Of a DNA stretch of 64,000 nucleotides, positions 29,730-38,107 are shown piece after piece. A program made the translations under genes and the position numbers. The DNA is from Leptospira limi. GTDB lineage: Bacteria > Spirochaetota > Leptospiria > Leptospirales > Leptospiraceae. Each line of letters begins with the position of its first letter. Within the stretch, counting starts at the first letter, position 1. The notes beneath the pieces are model-generated. The model was not told the origin of the DNA. It was given only the letters and a program-made list of their open reading frames with translations, and did no database searches. The stretch is from positions 868,001-932,000 of the forward strand of contig NZ_JAMQPV010000001.1 of the NCBI RefSeq assembly GCF_026151395.1. Direction: 5' to 3'.

Positions 29730-30203
29730 ATGAAGTATTCCAATATTGCCTTTCTTTCTTTGGGTTCCAACATCGGAGACAGGCACCATTTTATGGACCA
29801 GGCAATATGGGAAATCTCCACCTTACCAGAGTTACAGATTTTAAAACAATCTGAACGATTGGAAACCGCACCGTTAGAAAACACAAACCAACCTTACTTC
29901 TTAAACCAAATTGTAAAGGTAATGGTATCTTCTGCCTTTACACTTCCATGTTTACTCGATTCACTCCAAGGGATTGAAGACAAACTAGGAAGAAAACGTA
30001 GGTCTTGGAAAGGACCACGTGAAATTGACATCGACATTCTCACTTATGAGGCTGTTGTGATGAAAACTGATTTTTTACATTTACCCCACCATTCACTATA
30101 TTCAAGACCATTCATCAAACAATTGTTAACAGATATGGGTGAAATTGGTGTTTATGCCCTTTTTACGGAACTAAACCATGAAAAACATTATTCTACAGTA
30201 TAA
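29730..30203 (+). CDS. folK: 2-amino-4-hydroxy-6-hydroxymethyldihydropteridine pyrophosphokinase (HPPK)
   Basis: The 157-residue enzyme transfers pyrophosphate from ATP to hydroxymethyl-dihydropterin in folate synthesis. It shows the opening LSLGSNIGDR, the substrate stretch TAPLENTNQPYFLNQ and the signature GPREIDIDIL, whose Asp pair binds magnesium. Length is normal. It begins 4 bases after the ATPase gene and overlaps panB by 26 bases, so the three genes form one operon, with two vitamin-pathway genes next to each other. Confidence 0.95.
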   Translation: MKYSNIAFLSLGSNIGDRHHFMDQAIWEISTLPELQILKQSERLETAPLENTNQPYFLNQIVKVMVSSAFTLPCLLDSLQGIEDKLGRKRRSWKGPREIDIDILTYEAVVMKTDFLHLPHHSLYSRPFIKQLLTDMGEIGVYALFTELNHEKHYSTV

Positions 30204-30984
30204 AAAGAAATACGATGCCGGAGAACCGATCTCTGTCATCACCTGTTATGATTATACCTTTGCGACTCTTTTCAATCGCACAGATGTGGATTGCCTTCTT
30301 GTGGGTGACTCGCTTGGAATGGTGATCCAAGGGAACCAGTCCACACTTCCCGTTACACTCGATGAGATCATTTACCACACAAAGGCAGTTTGTAAAGGGG
30401 CTCCTGACAAAACGATCATTGCCGATTTGCCATTTTTGTCCTACCAAACCTCCATCGAAGAAGGAATTCGTTCTGCCGGCCGAGTGTTAAAAGAAACCAA
30501 TGCTTCCTGTGTGAAATTGGAAGGGGACTCTGACTTTATCATCGAACTGACAAAACGGATGACCGAATCTGGGATCCCTGTGTTTGCCCATTTGGGACTC
30601 ACTCCACAATCGGTACATACCCTTGGAGGACACCGTGTCCAAGGGAAAACAGAAGCGGCACGGAACAAAATGATCCGTAAATCCAGAGAAATTGCTGAAG
30701 CTGGCGCCTTTGCTTTGTTACTCGAGATGGTTCCCGAATCTCTCGGAAAAGAAATCACGGAATCCATTCGCATTCCCACCATTGGGATTGGAGCAGGAAA
30801 GTATACCTCAGGCCAAGTCCTTGTGATGCAAGACTTACTGGGTCTGAATGAAGATTTCCATCCGAAGTTTTTAAAGAAATTTGGGAACTTAAGTGGGGCC
30901 GTGAAAGAAGCAGTGAATGCCTATCACAAGGAAGTGACGAAAAGAGAATACCCTTCCGAAGCCCATGTGTTTTTAGATCAATAA
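30178..30984 (+). CDS. panB: Ketopantoate hydroxymethyltransferase
   Basis: The 268-residue TIM-barrel enzyme adds a hydroxymethyl group, from methylene-tetrahydrofolate, to ketoisovalerate, the first step to pantothenate and coenzyme A. Visible family segments include SVITCYDYTFA, LLVGDSLGMV with the metal-binding Asp, ADLPFLSY, KLEGD, and PTIGIGAG. The ATG at 30178 lies inside folK. Its folate cofactor links it to folK. It ends 42 bases from the convergent DAHP synthase gene, with no clear terminator hairpin between. Confidence 0.96.
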   Translation: MKNIILQYKKKYDAGEPISVITCYDYTFATLFNRTDVDCLLVGDSLGMVIQGNQSTLPVTLDEIIYHTKAVCKGAPDKTIIADLPFLSYQTSIEEGIRSAGRVLKETNASCVKLEGDSDFIIELTKRMTESGIPVFAHLGLTPQSVHTLGGHRVQGKTEAARNKMIRKSREIAEAGAFALLLEMVPESLGKEITESIRIPTIGIGAGKYTSGQVLVMQDLLGLNEDFHPKFLKKFGNLSGAVKEAVNAYHKEVTKREYPSEAHVFLDQ

Positions 30985-31026
30985 TCATCAAAAAACATTC
31001 ATAAACCTCGGAGAGAGAAAGCAGTC

Positions 31027-32076
31027 TTACTTACGTTTGTTTGCTGCCTCAGCTAGTTTTTCAAACATGGGAACCGTTGTTTCCCAAGACACACAAGCAT
31101 CGGTAATTGATTGCCCATAAGTCAATGGTTTGGCGTCGATGGATTGGTTTCCTTCTTTTAGATGACTTTCAACCATCACACCAAGAATGTATTTGCTTCC
31201 TTTCGAAAATTGTTCCGATACAGAATCCACAACACTCGGTTGTTTGCGAAAGTCCTTTTGGCTATTGCCATGGGAACAGTCCACCATCACTTTTGGTGGG
31301 AGACCCGCTTTTTCAATTTGGGCACCCACTTCATTCACAGAAGCCTCATCGAAGTTAGGTCCTTTGTTCCCTCCACGTAAGATCACATGTGTGTCTTTGT
31401 TTCCGGCAGTTTTAAAAATCGCACTGCTACCTTGGTTGGTCACAGATAGAAAATGGTGGCTGGAACTTGCAGAACGAATGGCATCAATTGCAATTTGAAC
31501 ATTCCCATCGGTACCATTCTTAAATCCAATTGGTGCGGAGAGTCCAGAAGCCAATTCACGATGGACTTGGCTTTCAGTGGTCCTTGCACCAATGGCTCCC
31601 CATGCAACGAGGTCAGCGATGTATTGTGGCGAGATCACATCCAAAAATTCGGTTCCACAAGGGATTCCCATTTTGTTAAGATCGAGTAAAAGTTTACGAG
31701 CAAGTTGTAGACCTTTGTTGATATGAAAGGATCCATCTAAATCAGGATCGTTGATAAGACCTTTCCAACCAACAGTGGTTCTAGGTTTTTCAAAATACAC
31801 TCTCATCACTATGAGAAGTTCTTTTTCAAACTCTTTGATTTTTGGTTTTAACTTTTCTGCATATTCCATGACAGCGCCAATGTCGTGAACGGAACAAGGT
31901 CCTACTACAACTAACATACGCTTGTCGTCTTTTCCGTGAATGATGTCTGAAATTTGACTTCTGGTTCTGACAACAACATCAGAAGCTTCATCAGTTAAAG
32001 GAAGTTCTTCTATCAAAACGGATGGTGGAATGAGACTGTGTTGTTCTAAAATTCTTAAATTCGCTGTTGGTTTCAT
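31027..32076 (-). CDS. 3-deoxy-7-phosphoheptulonate (DAHP) synthase, class I
   Basis: The 349-residue enzyme condenses phosphoenolpyruvate with erythrose 4-phosphate, the entry to the aromatic amino acid pathway. Class I (AroF/G/H-type) landmarks are VVGPCSVHD (metal Cys), MRVYFEKPRTTVGWKGL, IGARTTESQVHRELASGLS, GFKNGTDG and VMVDCSHGNSQKD. The length fits the feedback-sensitive type, but which effector it senses cannot be told from sequence. It starts 2 bases after the rhodanese stop, so it lies in an operon with the rhodanese and the ABC-F ATPase. Confidence 0.95.
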   Translation of the reverse strand: MKPTANLRILEQHSLIPPSVLIEELPLTDEASDVVVRTRSQISDIIHGKDDKRMLVVVGPCSVHDIGAVMEYAEKLKPKIKEFEKELLIVMRVYFEKPRTTVGWKGLINDPDLDGSFHINKGLQLARKLLLDLNKMGIPCGTEFLDVISPQYIADLVAWGAIGARTTESQVHRELASGLSAPIGFKNGTDGNVQIAIDAIRSASSSHHFLSVTNQGSSAIFKTAGNKDTHVILRGGNKGPNFDEASVNEVGAQIEKAGLPPKVMVDCSHGNSQKDFRKQPSVVDSVSEQFSKGSKYILGVMVESHLKEGNQSIDAKPLTYGQSITDACVSWETTVPMFEKLAEAANKRK

Positions 32077-32078
32077 AA

Positions 32079-32420
32079 TTAATACTTTTGCATGTTAGGA
32101 TCAACTAGGTCAGAATAGGCAAGGATTCCCCCAGCAACATTTTTATAAGATTTAAATCCAGCTTGTGCCAAAATCCCGCAAGCCATCCCTGATCTTCCAC
32201 CAGAACGACAATAAACCAAAATTTCTTTGTCAATTTGGCTTTTGATTTCTTCAATCCTTGCTGCAAGTTCACTCACGGGAATGAGTTTGTCTGTACCCGG
32301 TACGAGTGCGATTTGTTGTTCATTCGGATTTCGTACATCCAAAACAAAAAAATCATCCTTTCCTTCCGCTCTTGCATCCAGACGTTTTTTAAAACTGACA
32401 ACATCGATTTCCGGTACCAT
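32079..32420 (-). CDS. Single-domain rhodanese (sulfurtransferase)
   Basis: The 113-residue protein has the rhodanese fold with a conserved FVLDVRNPNE loop and the active-site loop CRSGGRSG, whose Cys would carry the persulfide. The frame is open upstream to 32468, but the ATG at 32420 is chosen because it overlaps the ABC-F stop by a single base and gives the normal family N-terminus (MVPEIDVVSFKKR). No signal peptide, so it is cytosolic. Substrate unknown. Confidence 0.9.
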   Translation of the reverse strand: MVPEIDVVSFKKRLDARAEGKDDFFVLDVRNPNEQQIALVPGTDKLIPVSELAARIEEIKSQIDKEILVYCRSGGRSGMACGILAQAGFKSYKNVAGGILAYSDLVDPNMQKY

Positions 32421-34363
32421 TATGTAACTCCGCCCATTTCCTCTAGTTCTAGTGTTGCCTCCTCCCAACGTTTGGTTAGGAGAGAGATTTCTCTTTTAAT
32501 ATCGTTATAAGTGTCCATTTCCAACTGAAAACTTCTGTTTTTAAAGAACTCTGGGTCCTGTAAAAGTTCTTCTTTGTCTTTTTTATTTTTTTCCAGTCTC
32601 TCTATTTGGACTTCCAAATCGGAAATTTCTTTTTCTAATTTTTTTCGTTTGTTTTTGCTTGCTTGGGGATTGGGCTTTTTTTCCTCATTTTTTGATTTGG
32701 AGGAAGTTTGGTCCTTAGCATTTGTACCCAATTCGTCTTCTTTGTGGAATTTTAGGTAATCGTCAAAACTACAATTTAAGTTTTTTAATTCTCCACCTGA
32801 GAGTTGGAAGGTGCGGTTACAAAGTCCCTTCATAAAATCGGGGTCGTGGCTGATGATGAGTAGGCTTCCCGGAAAATCGATAAGAGCACGTTTGATGGCT
32901 TCTCGGATGACGATGTCCAAGTGGTTTGTGGGTTCGTCGAGAAATAAACAATTGGATGGGTGATTGACAAGAAGTGCCAAACGTAGGCGACTTTGTTCCC
33001 CACCTGATAAGTGTTTTACGGACTTAAAAACTCCGTCCCCAGGAAAAGCAAAATGCCCAAGAAGGGTCCTTGCTTTTTCTTCATTCAGTTCTGGGTATTT
33101 TTTTAAGACAGTTTCCACTAGGTTCAGTGATTCATCCAAATCTTCCCCGTGGGTTTGGGAAAAATAACCAAGTTTGGTTTTGGGACCATAGTACAATTTT
33201 CCCGTATCAAGTTTGTGTTGTTCTAACAAACAGCGCATGAGGGTTGATTTACCTGCTCCATTGGGACCAACTAACGCAACTTTGTCGCCAGCAGAAATTT
33301 CAATCTCTGCATTTTCAAAAATTGTTTTTTTCTCACCTGTGTTTCGGTCTGGATAGGAGAAAGATGCATGTTCTAATCGTAAGATGATATTACTGGAAGG
33401 GACAAATTGGAATTGGTAGTCTGGTTTTTGGTTCCAAAAACTATCTTCTGGATTGTCTACTTTGTCCCGTTTTTCCAGGCGTTTGATGACAGACTGAACT
33501 TGTCTTGCTTTTGTAGCTTGGGCTCGAAAACGTTCCACCCATTCCATACGTGATTTTAAATATGTTTCTTCTTTTTCAAATTGGACTTTAAGTTTTTCTT
33601 GGATTTCGTTTTTGGCTTCAAAAAACTCTTCTAAACTTCCTTGGAATTCAAACGTTCCATGCGGATTGATTTCTATGATGGTATCAACTGTTTGGTTTAA
33701 AAATTCAGGGTCATGTGTGACAAGTACAAAGGCCTGGTTTTGGGAAACTAGAAAATCAGCTAACCATGATTTGGTTTTATCATCCAAATGGTTTGTTGGC
33801 TCATCTAAAAGTAATAAATTATGTGGATTGAGTAGGGCAATCGCAAGACCGATACGATGGTGGTATCCTGGAGAAAACTCTTTTGTTTTTCTCGTGAAGT
33901 CTGTAGTGGCAAAACCAAGTCCCGATAGAATTTTTTTCGCGCGAGCTTCGAGACCGTGTAAGTCGTGTAAGTGGGCAAATTCCTCTAAATCACTCTGATC
34001 GTGGAGTAATGTTTCAAATTCTGGATCTTCGTGGTCAGTGGTTTCAAACTTGGATTCGATGGCCTTTCGTTTGGCATCATATTCCGCATACAATTTGTTT
34101 TCATCGAGAACGGTTTCAATCACAGACGTATCCGGATTAAATTCAGGAATCTGTTGGAAGAGGGATAAAACAGTATGTTTGGAACGAATCACTTCTCCCG
34201 ATTCGGGTTTCAGTTTCCCTGCAGCCATTTGGAAAAGTGTGGTTTTTCCAGAACCATTGGGACCGACAAGGGCAACGCGGCAGCCAGGTTTGATATGCCA
34301 GCTAAAACCCTCAAAGAGGACTTTAGGACCGAAGTGTTGGTGGATTTGGATGAATTGGATCAA
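32420..34363 (-). CDS. ABC-F family ATPase (Uup/EttA-like)
   Basis: The 647-residue protein has two ABC ATPase domains (Walker A GPNGSGKT at 34-41 and GPNGAGKST near 365), signatures FSPGYHHRIGLA (degenerate) and LSGGEQSRLRLA, a charged linker between them, and a Lys/Glu-rich C-terminal coiled coil (about 560-640) as in Uup. No membrane segments. ABC-F proteins act on the ribosome, in translation control or antibiotic protection. The start is a TTG at 34363, 15 bases after a GC-rich hairpin. It is the first large gene of an operon with a rhodanese and DAHP synthase. Confidence 0.9.
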   Translation of the reverse strand: MIQFIQIHQHFGPKVLFEGFSWHIKPGCRVALVGPNGSGKTTLFQMAAGKLKPESGEVIRSKHTVLSLFQQIPEFNPDTSVIETVLDENKLYAEYDAKRKAIESKFETTDHEDPEFETLLHDQSDLEEFAHLHDLHGLEARAKKILSGLGFATTDFTRKTKEFSPGYHHRIGLAIALLNPHNLLLLDEPTNHLDDKTKSWLADFLVSQNQAFVLVTHDPEFLNQTVDTIIEINPHGTFEFQGSLEEFFEAKNEIQEKLKVQFEKEETYLKSRMEWVERFRAQATKARQVQSVIKRLEKRDKVDNPEDSFWNQKPDYQFQFVPSSNIILRLEHASFSYPDRNTGEKKTIFENAEIEISAGDKVALVGPNGAGKSTLMRCLLEQHKLDTGKLYYGPKTKLGYFSQTHGEDLDESLNLVETVLKKYPELNEEKARTLLGHFAFPGDGVFKSVKHLSGGEQSRLRLALLVNHPSNCLFLDEPTNHLDIVIREAIKRALIDFPGSLLIISHDPDFMKGLCNRTFQLSGGELKNLNCSFDDYLKFHKEDELGTNAKDQTSSKSKNEEKKPNPQASKNKRKKLEKEISDLEVQIERLEKNKKDKEELLQDPEFFKNRSFQLEMDTYNDIKREISLLTKRWEEATLELEEMGGVT

Positions 34364-34373
34364 AGCGTTTGCG

Positions 34374-34394
34374 AAAACCCGCCGTTTCGGCGGG
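34374..34394 (-). terminator. GC-rich hairpin with T run between the 53-residue gene and the ABC-F gene
   Basis: On the minus strand the stem CCCGCCG / CGGCGGG (34378-34394, three-base loop AAA) is followed by TTTT. It could end the small gene's transcript or act as an attenuator for the ABC-F gene, which starts 15 bases further on. Confidence 0.6.
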
Positions 34395-34414
34395 GAATTT
34401 AGGAGGGACTAACC

Positions 34415-34576
34415 TTATTTCTTGGCTAGGAGTTCCGCCTTTCTTTCGCGAAGGTGTTTCACATAAAGGCTTGATTCGCCGTTCATGGTTTCAACCGACT
34501 TTTTAATGGCAGAGTCAATTTCCTCAACCGTCATTTTCGCGATTTTTTTGTTCTTCTTTTCTTTTTCTTCTGACAT
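34415..34576 (-). CDS. Small charged protein (53 residues), unknown function
   Basis: The frame runs from ATG at 34576 to TAA at 34415. It encodes a Lys/Glu-rich helical protein beginning MSEEKEKKNKKIAK and ending ELLAKK, with no cysteine and no signal peptide. A GC-rich hairpin follows 20 bases after the stop, before the ABC-F gene. The length and amino-acid mix favour a real gene over a chance frame. Function unknown. It might be a regulatory leader for the ABC-F gene, but at 53 residues it is longer than usual attenuator peptides. Confidence 0.6.
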   Translation of the reverse strand: MSEEKEKKNKKIAKMTVEEIDSAIKKSVETMNGESSLYVKHLRERKAELLAKK

Positions 34577-34686
34577 GGAAGTTTTCCCCTTTTAGGTACG
34601 TCACTGAGATTCTTCCAGAGTTTCCGTAAGATAGGAGAGGGCAAGAAAAATAAGACAAAAATACAGACAACTGGCAAACTGACCGC

Positions 34687-35523
34687 ATGAAACGGATCCG
34701 TCGATTTTTCAGCGAAGTGTATTTGTATGATGTTCATGGCCTTGCCTCTGAACTTTCATTTACCTTTCTTTTGACCCTATTTCCTTTACTGGTTGTATTT
34801 GTGACCCTACTTGGGTTACTCCAAGATCCAAAAACCATCAATTTGATGACGGACCAAATTGGGAAATTTTTACCAGCCCCCATTTTCCAACCCATCGACA
34901 AAAGTGTTGAAAACCTAACAAAGGTAAAAAGTTATAATGTCATCGCGATTAGTATCGCGATTTCCTTTTTTTCAAGTTTGACCATATTTGGAACCATTTC
35001 CAAAGCACTACGATTCATTTCCAGGGATGAAACTCAAGTTGGGTTTATTGCATCTCAGTGGATTAACTTTCGACTCCTTGTGATCTCACTTGTTTTACTT
35101 GTATTGTATTTTTATCTGACATATGGAATCGTTTCCATTGAACGAATGTTATACCGTTCATTTCGGTTTTCTTTTTTTAGAAACAGTCCTTATCTTTCAG
35201 TTTCCCTCATCATTTTGCCTTATAGCATTGGTTTATTTACCTTTTATTATGCATATATCACAAAAGCAAAAACAACGTTAAAGGAAAATTTACCAGGAGC
35301 CATTTTTGCATCCTTACTTGTTCTTGGTATGAGTTTTGGATTTCAATTTTATTTAAAAATGAAAAACGTAGGTGTGAACTATTCTTTGGCGTATGATTTA
35401 ATTTCAAAAATGGTAGTACTGATGTTGTATACATACATCAACTCTACATTTTTTATCTGGGGATTTTTGTGGAACCAAGTTCTTTCGGATGATCGAAAGA
35501 AAAAATCTCAATCTAAAAAATAA
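34687..35523 (+). CDS. YihY/virulence-factor BrkB family membrane protein
   Basis: The 278-residue inner-membrane protein has six hydrophobic segments and the family's opening region (ASELSFTFLLTLFPLLVVF, about 20-38) and the LPGAIFASLLVLGMSFGFQFYL segment near 202-223. The family was once called RNase BN in error; the function is unsettled, though a transport or flippase role has been suggested. It ends with a Lys/Ser tail and its stop overlaps the convergent gene by 16 bases. Confidence 0.87.
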   Translation: MKRIRRFFSEVYLYDVHGLASELSFTFLLTLFPLLVVFVTLLGLLQDPKTINLMTDQIGKFLPAPIFQPIDKSVENLTKVKSYNVIAISIAISFFSSLTIFGTISKALRFISRDETQVGFIASQWINFRLLVISLVLLVLYFYLTYGIVSIERMLYRSFRFSFFRNSPYLSVSLIILPYSIGLFTFYYAYITKAKTTLKENLPGAIFASLLVLGMSFGFQFYLKMKNVGVNYSLAYDLISKMVVLMLYTYINSTFFIWGFLWNQVLSDDRKKKSQSKK

Positions 35524-35921
35524 TCAGGTTCCAGTATCCGTGGACAATAAGAGATGATGATGCCAAAATAATGTCTGGCCAAGGAATGAAACAGCCATTC
35601 ACCTCCAGACGATAAAATGTCATCAGCATCTAAATCAGTGTAACCTTTTTTATGGAACAACTGATCGAGACTCCAATTTTCTTCTCCAGGGATTACTTGT
35701 ACTTTTAAATGTGCATAAAATTTATGTTCCAAATGGTGGTAACGAAAGACTAATGCTCTACCACCTAACGGATTTCGTATGGTGAAGGTTAACCAAGAAG
35801 GAAAATCATTCTCTGGTTCGGAGTTTAGGTGGTATAATTCCCATCCAATGTCTTTTGCATTTCCAAAAAATTCCTGAAAACTGGAAGCGAAGGCAGATTG
35901 GTATTCAGCTGTTATTCCCAT
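35508..35921 (-). CDS. Protein of unknown function (137 residues)
   Basis: The soluble protein has no signal peptide or cysteine cluster. Aromatic residues are common (SWLTFTIRNPLGGRALVFRYHHLEHKFYAHLKV, in two parts, about 41-73), suggesting an alpha/beta sandwich. I recognise no family. It converges on the YihY gene with a 16-base overlap and is divergent from the next plus-strand gene. The start at 35921 is the first ATG of the frame. Confidence 0.6.
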   Translation of the reverse strand: MGITAEYQSAFASSFQEFFGNAKDIGWELYHLNSEPENDFPSWLTFTIRNPLGGRALVFRYHHLEHKFYAHLKVQVIPGEENWSLDQLFHKKGYTDLDADDILSSGGEWLFHSLARHYFGIIISYCPRILEPDYFLD

Positions 35922-36082
35922 TCTTTTTTTAATTCATTTTACAATCCCATTTTTTAGGCAAACTCTATCTCTTTTTTTGTAAGAGTTTGGATTAATAGGG
36001 TTCAAATTTAATCCAAGAGAAACAAATTCAGGTTTCCTAAACAAGTGAAGTCCTTATCATGGGAACTCGAGGTTCGTAAGTT

Positions 36083-36523
36083 ATGATCGAAACCATCAAC
36101 ATTAACTGGCCTAGTGGTGCCATCGACCCAACAATTCATTGTCCAGCCTGCGGAAGTATGGTTTTAAGTCCTCTCGAAGAAGAGGGCCCTGGATGCCACC
36201 ATGTACAATTCATCATCGATAGCGAATCAGGCGAATTTAACTACATTACAGAATCATTTGATGAAATCCTTAAGGAATTTCGGAAACCAGATGTAGAAGA
36301 ATTTGATGAATGGGATGCAACAGAAGTGTTTCTGGAAGAAGCAGAATCGAATACCTTTTATGTGATGAACTTGATTTTACCAAGTAATGTTTCGATGGAA
36401 GATGATCCAGTATGTTTGCGCATAGGATATGAATTATTTTTTACGGAAGACCAAGAAGAATTATACGAAGAATTAGAAAGAAGGCATGACGAGGAGGGTT
36501 TACATGACCATAGCCAAAACTAA
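36083..36523 (+). CDS. Acidic protein of unknown function with a possible N-terminal zinc site
   Basis: The 146-residue protein has CPAC at about 20-23 and a later GCHH (about 37-40) that together could bind one zinc, followed by a strongly acidic region rich in Glu and Asp, ending EELERRHDEEGLHDHSQN. No signal peptide. I recognise no family. It overlaps the following lipoprotein gene by 20 bases, which suggests the two are expressed together. Confidence 0.65.
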   Translation: MIETININWPSGAIDPTIHCPACGSMVLSPLEEEGPGCHHVQFIIDSESGEFNYITESFDEILKEFRKPDVEEFDEWDATEVFLEEAESNTFYVMNLILPSNVSMEDDPVCLRIGYELFFTEDQEELYEELERRHDEEGLHDHSQN

Positions 36524-37082
36524 ATCAAATATTGTATTCATCACAGGAGCGGTATTGTTTTTCCTGTTGGTGTCAAATTGTATTATCAGCTACAAAGATT
36601 ATCCAAAAATTTTGCCCCTTCCTTCGGAAGAAAAAACATTAGACACAAATTTTGTATATGTTCTACCAACATTTCCCCAACTCAATTTAGGGGGAAGAGA
36701 AGCTTTAAAAAATTACTTCGAAAACAAAACCAGATTTAAAAAAACTGTGGAAGGTGTTGATGTACCTAAGGTTGGTTATTTGGTAAACGTAAAAGTAAAT
36801 TACCGATCACCCACACCTGTAGCGACTGCATTTTTAGGAGTTTCAACTCTTACTGCAACTCTACTTCCAGCATGGTCTACACAAGATGGTTACGACGTTC
36901 AGTACATACTATACAAAGATGGGAAAAAAGTTGGTACTTATGATTACCACATCTTTCGTAATTATGCACAATGGCTTTTATTTGTTCCAATCTCATGGTA
37001 CAACTTTGAGACAGCGACTGAGAAAGAGGTATTTGAGCGAATGACATTCAAGTTCTTTGAAGACGCAAAAGAATATTTTTAA
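36504..37082 (+). CDS. Lipoprotein of unknown function (192 residues)
   Basis: The start at ATG 36504 is chosen because GAGGAGGG lies just upstream and because it gives a clean lipoprotein signal (FLLVSNC, Cys about 26); the frame is also open from 36486. The mature part is mixed alpha/beta with a central hydrophobic stretch (PTPVATAFLGVSTLTATLLPA, two segments, near 105) and ends FFEDAKEYF. No family recognised. It is coupled to the acidic protein upstream and lies 5 bases before the TSUP permease. Confidence 0.7.
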   Translation: MTIAKTKSNIVFITGAVLFFLLVSNCIISYKDYPKILPLPSEEKTLDTNFVYVLPTFPQLNLGGREALKNYFENKTRFKKTVEGVDVPKVGYLVNVKVNYRSPTPVATAFLGVSTLTATLLPAWSTQDGYDVQYILYKDGKKVGTYDYHIFRNYAQWLLFVPISWYNFETATEKEVFERMTFKFFEDAKEYF

Positions 37083-37087
37083 TCCAC

Positions 37088-38050
37088 TTGGAAGAAACCT
37101 TTCAAATTTTTAACCACTTTGCCTGGGGATTTTGGCCAGGGATTTTTGTAGTTTTTAGTGTTGGATTTTTTGTTGGGTTTTTAGCCTCCTTTCTGGGTTT
37201 GGGAGGAGGTTTTATTTACACCCCCTTTTTTCACAGTTTTTTTCATCTAACTGCTGTTCAAGCTGTTGCCGTATCACTTGCACAAATGCCAGTTTCTGCT
37301 TTGTCTGGATTATATGTTTATTTTAAAAATGATAAAATTCTTTGGAAACAAGGTTTATTATTGCTCATTACCTCAATTCCATCTGCACAATATGCAGCAT
37401 TAGCATTTGGAAGGTTTGAAGATACGGCTCTCGGTAAACAACTGTATTACGGAATTCCATTGTCTGAATTTGTATATTTGTTTGTGTTTACAATTTTTGT
37501 GGGATTACTTGCGGTTTATAATTTATTCACTGCATTCAATAAAAGGAAACTTTACTACAAAAGTTTATCCTTTGAAAATCAAAATCATGTCGTAAAACAA
37601 GAGAGTGCACAAACAGCAACAGATTCTAAAACGAACACAACTTCTGTTTCCCATGGGGCATCGGAATTTCATTTTACGAAACAATCAATTTTCGTCGTTT
37701 TACTCGCAGGTGTTTTTTTTGGTTTATTCTCTTCTTTGTTCGGAGTGGGTGGAGGATTTTTAGCAGTTCCATTATTTATTTATTATTTTCGAATGAGCCC
37801 TGTAGAAGCCGTTGCTACATCCTTTCTAGGAATTTTTCTAACATCGTTTGGGACTACAGTACAATTCCTAATCTTAGGGAAATTGCATTGGGAACTGGCG
37901 CTCATTGGTAGTTTTGGAGGGATCTTTGGTGCGAGGATTGGTTCTTTAAAAGCCGTAAAGGCAAAACCATATACCATTTTATTCGTAACATCTTTCTTTC
38001 AATTTTTAGTTGTCACTTGGTATCTTGTGATGAAACTTCCTAAATTTTAA
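37088..38050 (+). CDS. TSUP (TauE/SafE) family permease
   Basis: The 320-residue inner-membrane protein has two halves, each opening with the family's glycine-rich helix start: GFLASFLGLGGGFIYTPFF (about 28-46) and GLFSSLFGVGGGFLAVPLF (about 220-238). A hydrophilic loop of about 55 residues separates them. TSUP proteins carry sulfite, sulfoacetate or similar organic or inorganic sulfur anions. The start is TTG at 37088; no ATG fits before the first helix. Substrate not predicted. Confidence 0.9.
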   Translation: MEETFQIFNHFAWGFWPGIFVVFSVGFFVGFLASFLGLGGGFIYTPFFHSFFHLTAVQAVAVSLAQMPVSALSGLYVYFKNDKILWKQGLLLLITSIPSAQYAALAFGRFEDTALGKQLYYGIPLSEFVYLFVFTIFVGLLAVYNLFTAFNKRKLYYKSLSFENQNHVVKQESAQTATDSKTNTTSVSHGASEFHFTKQSIFVVLLAGVFFGLFSSLFGVGGGFLAVPLFIYYFRMSPVEAVATSFLGIFLTSFGTTVQFLILGKLHWELALIGSFGGIFGARIGSLKAVKAKPYTILFVTSFFQFLVVTWYLVMKLPKF

Positions 38051-38107
38051 TTTTTAAAACAAAGTTGCAATCTAGACGATACCGTCTAAATTGGGTAACC
38101 TAAAAAG

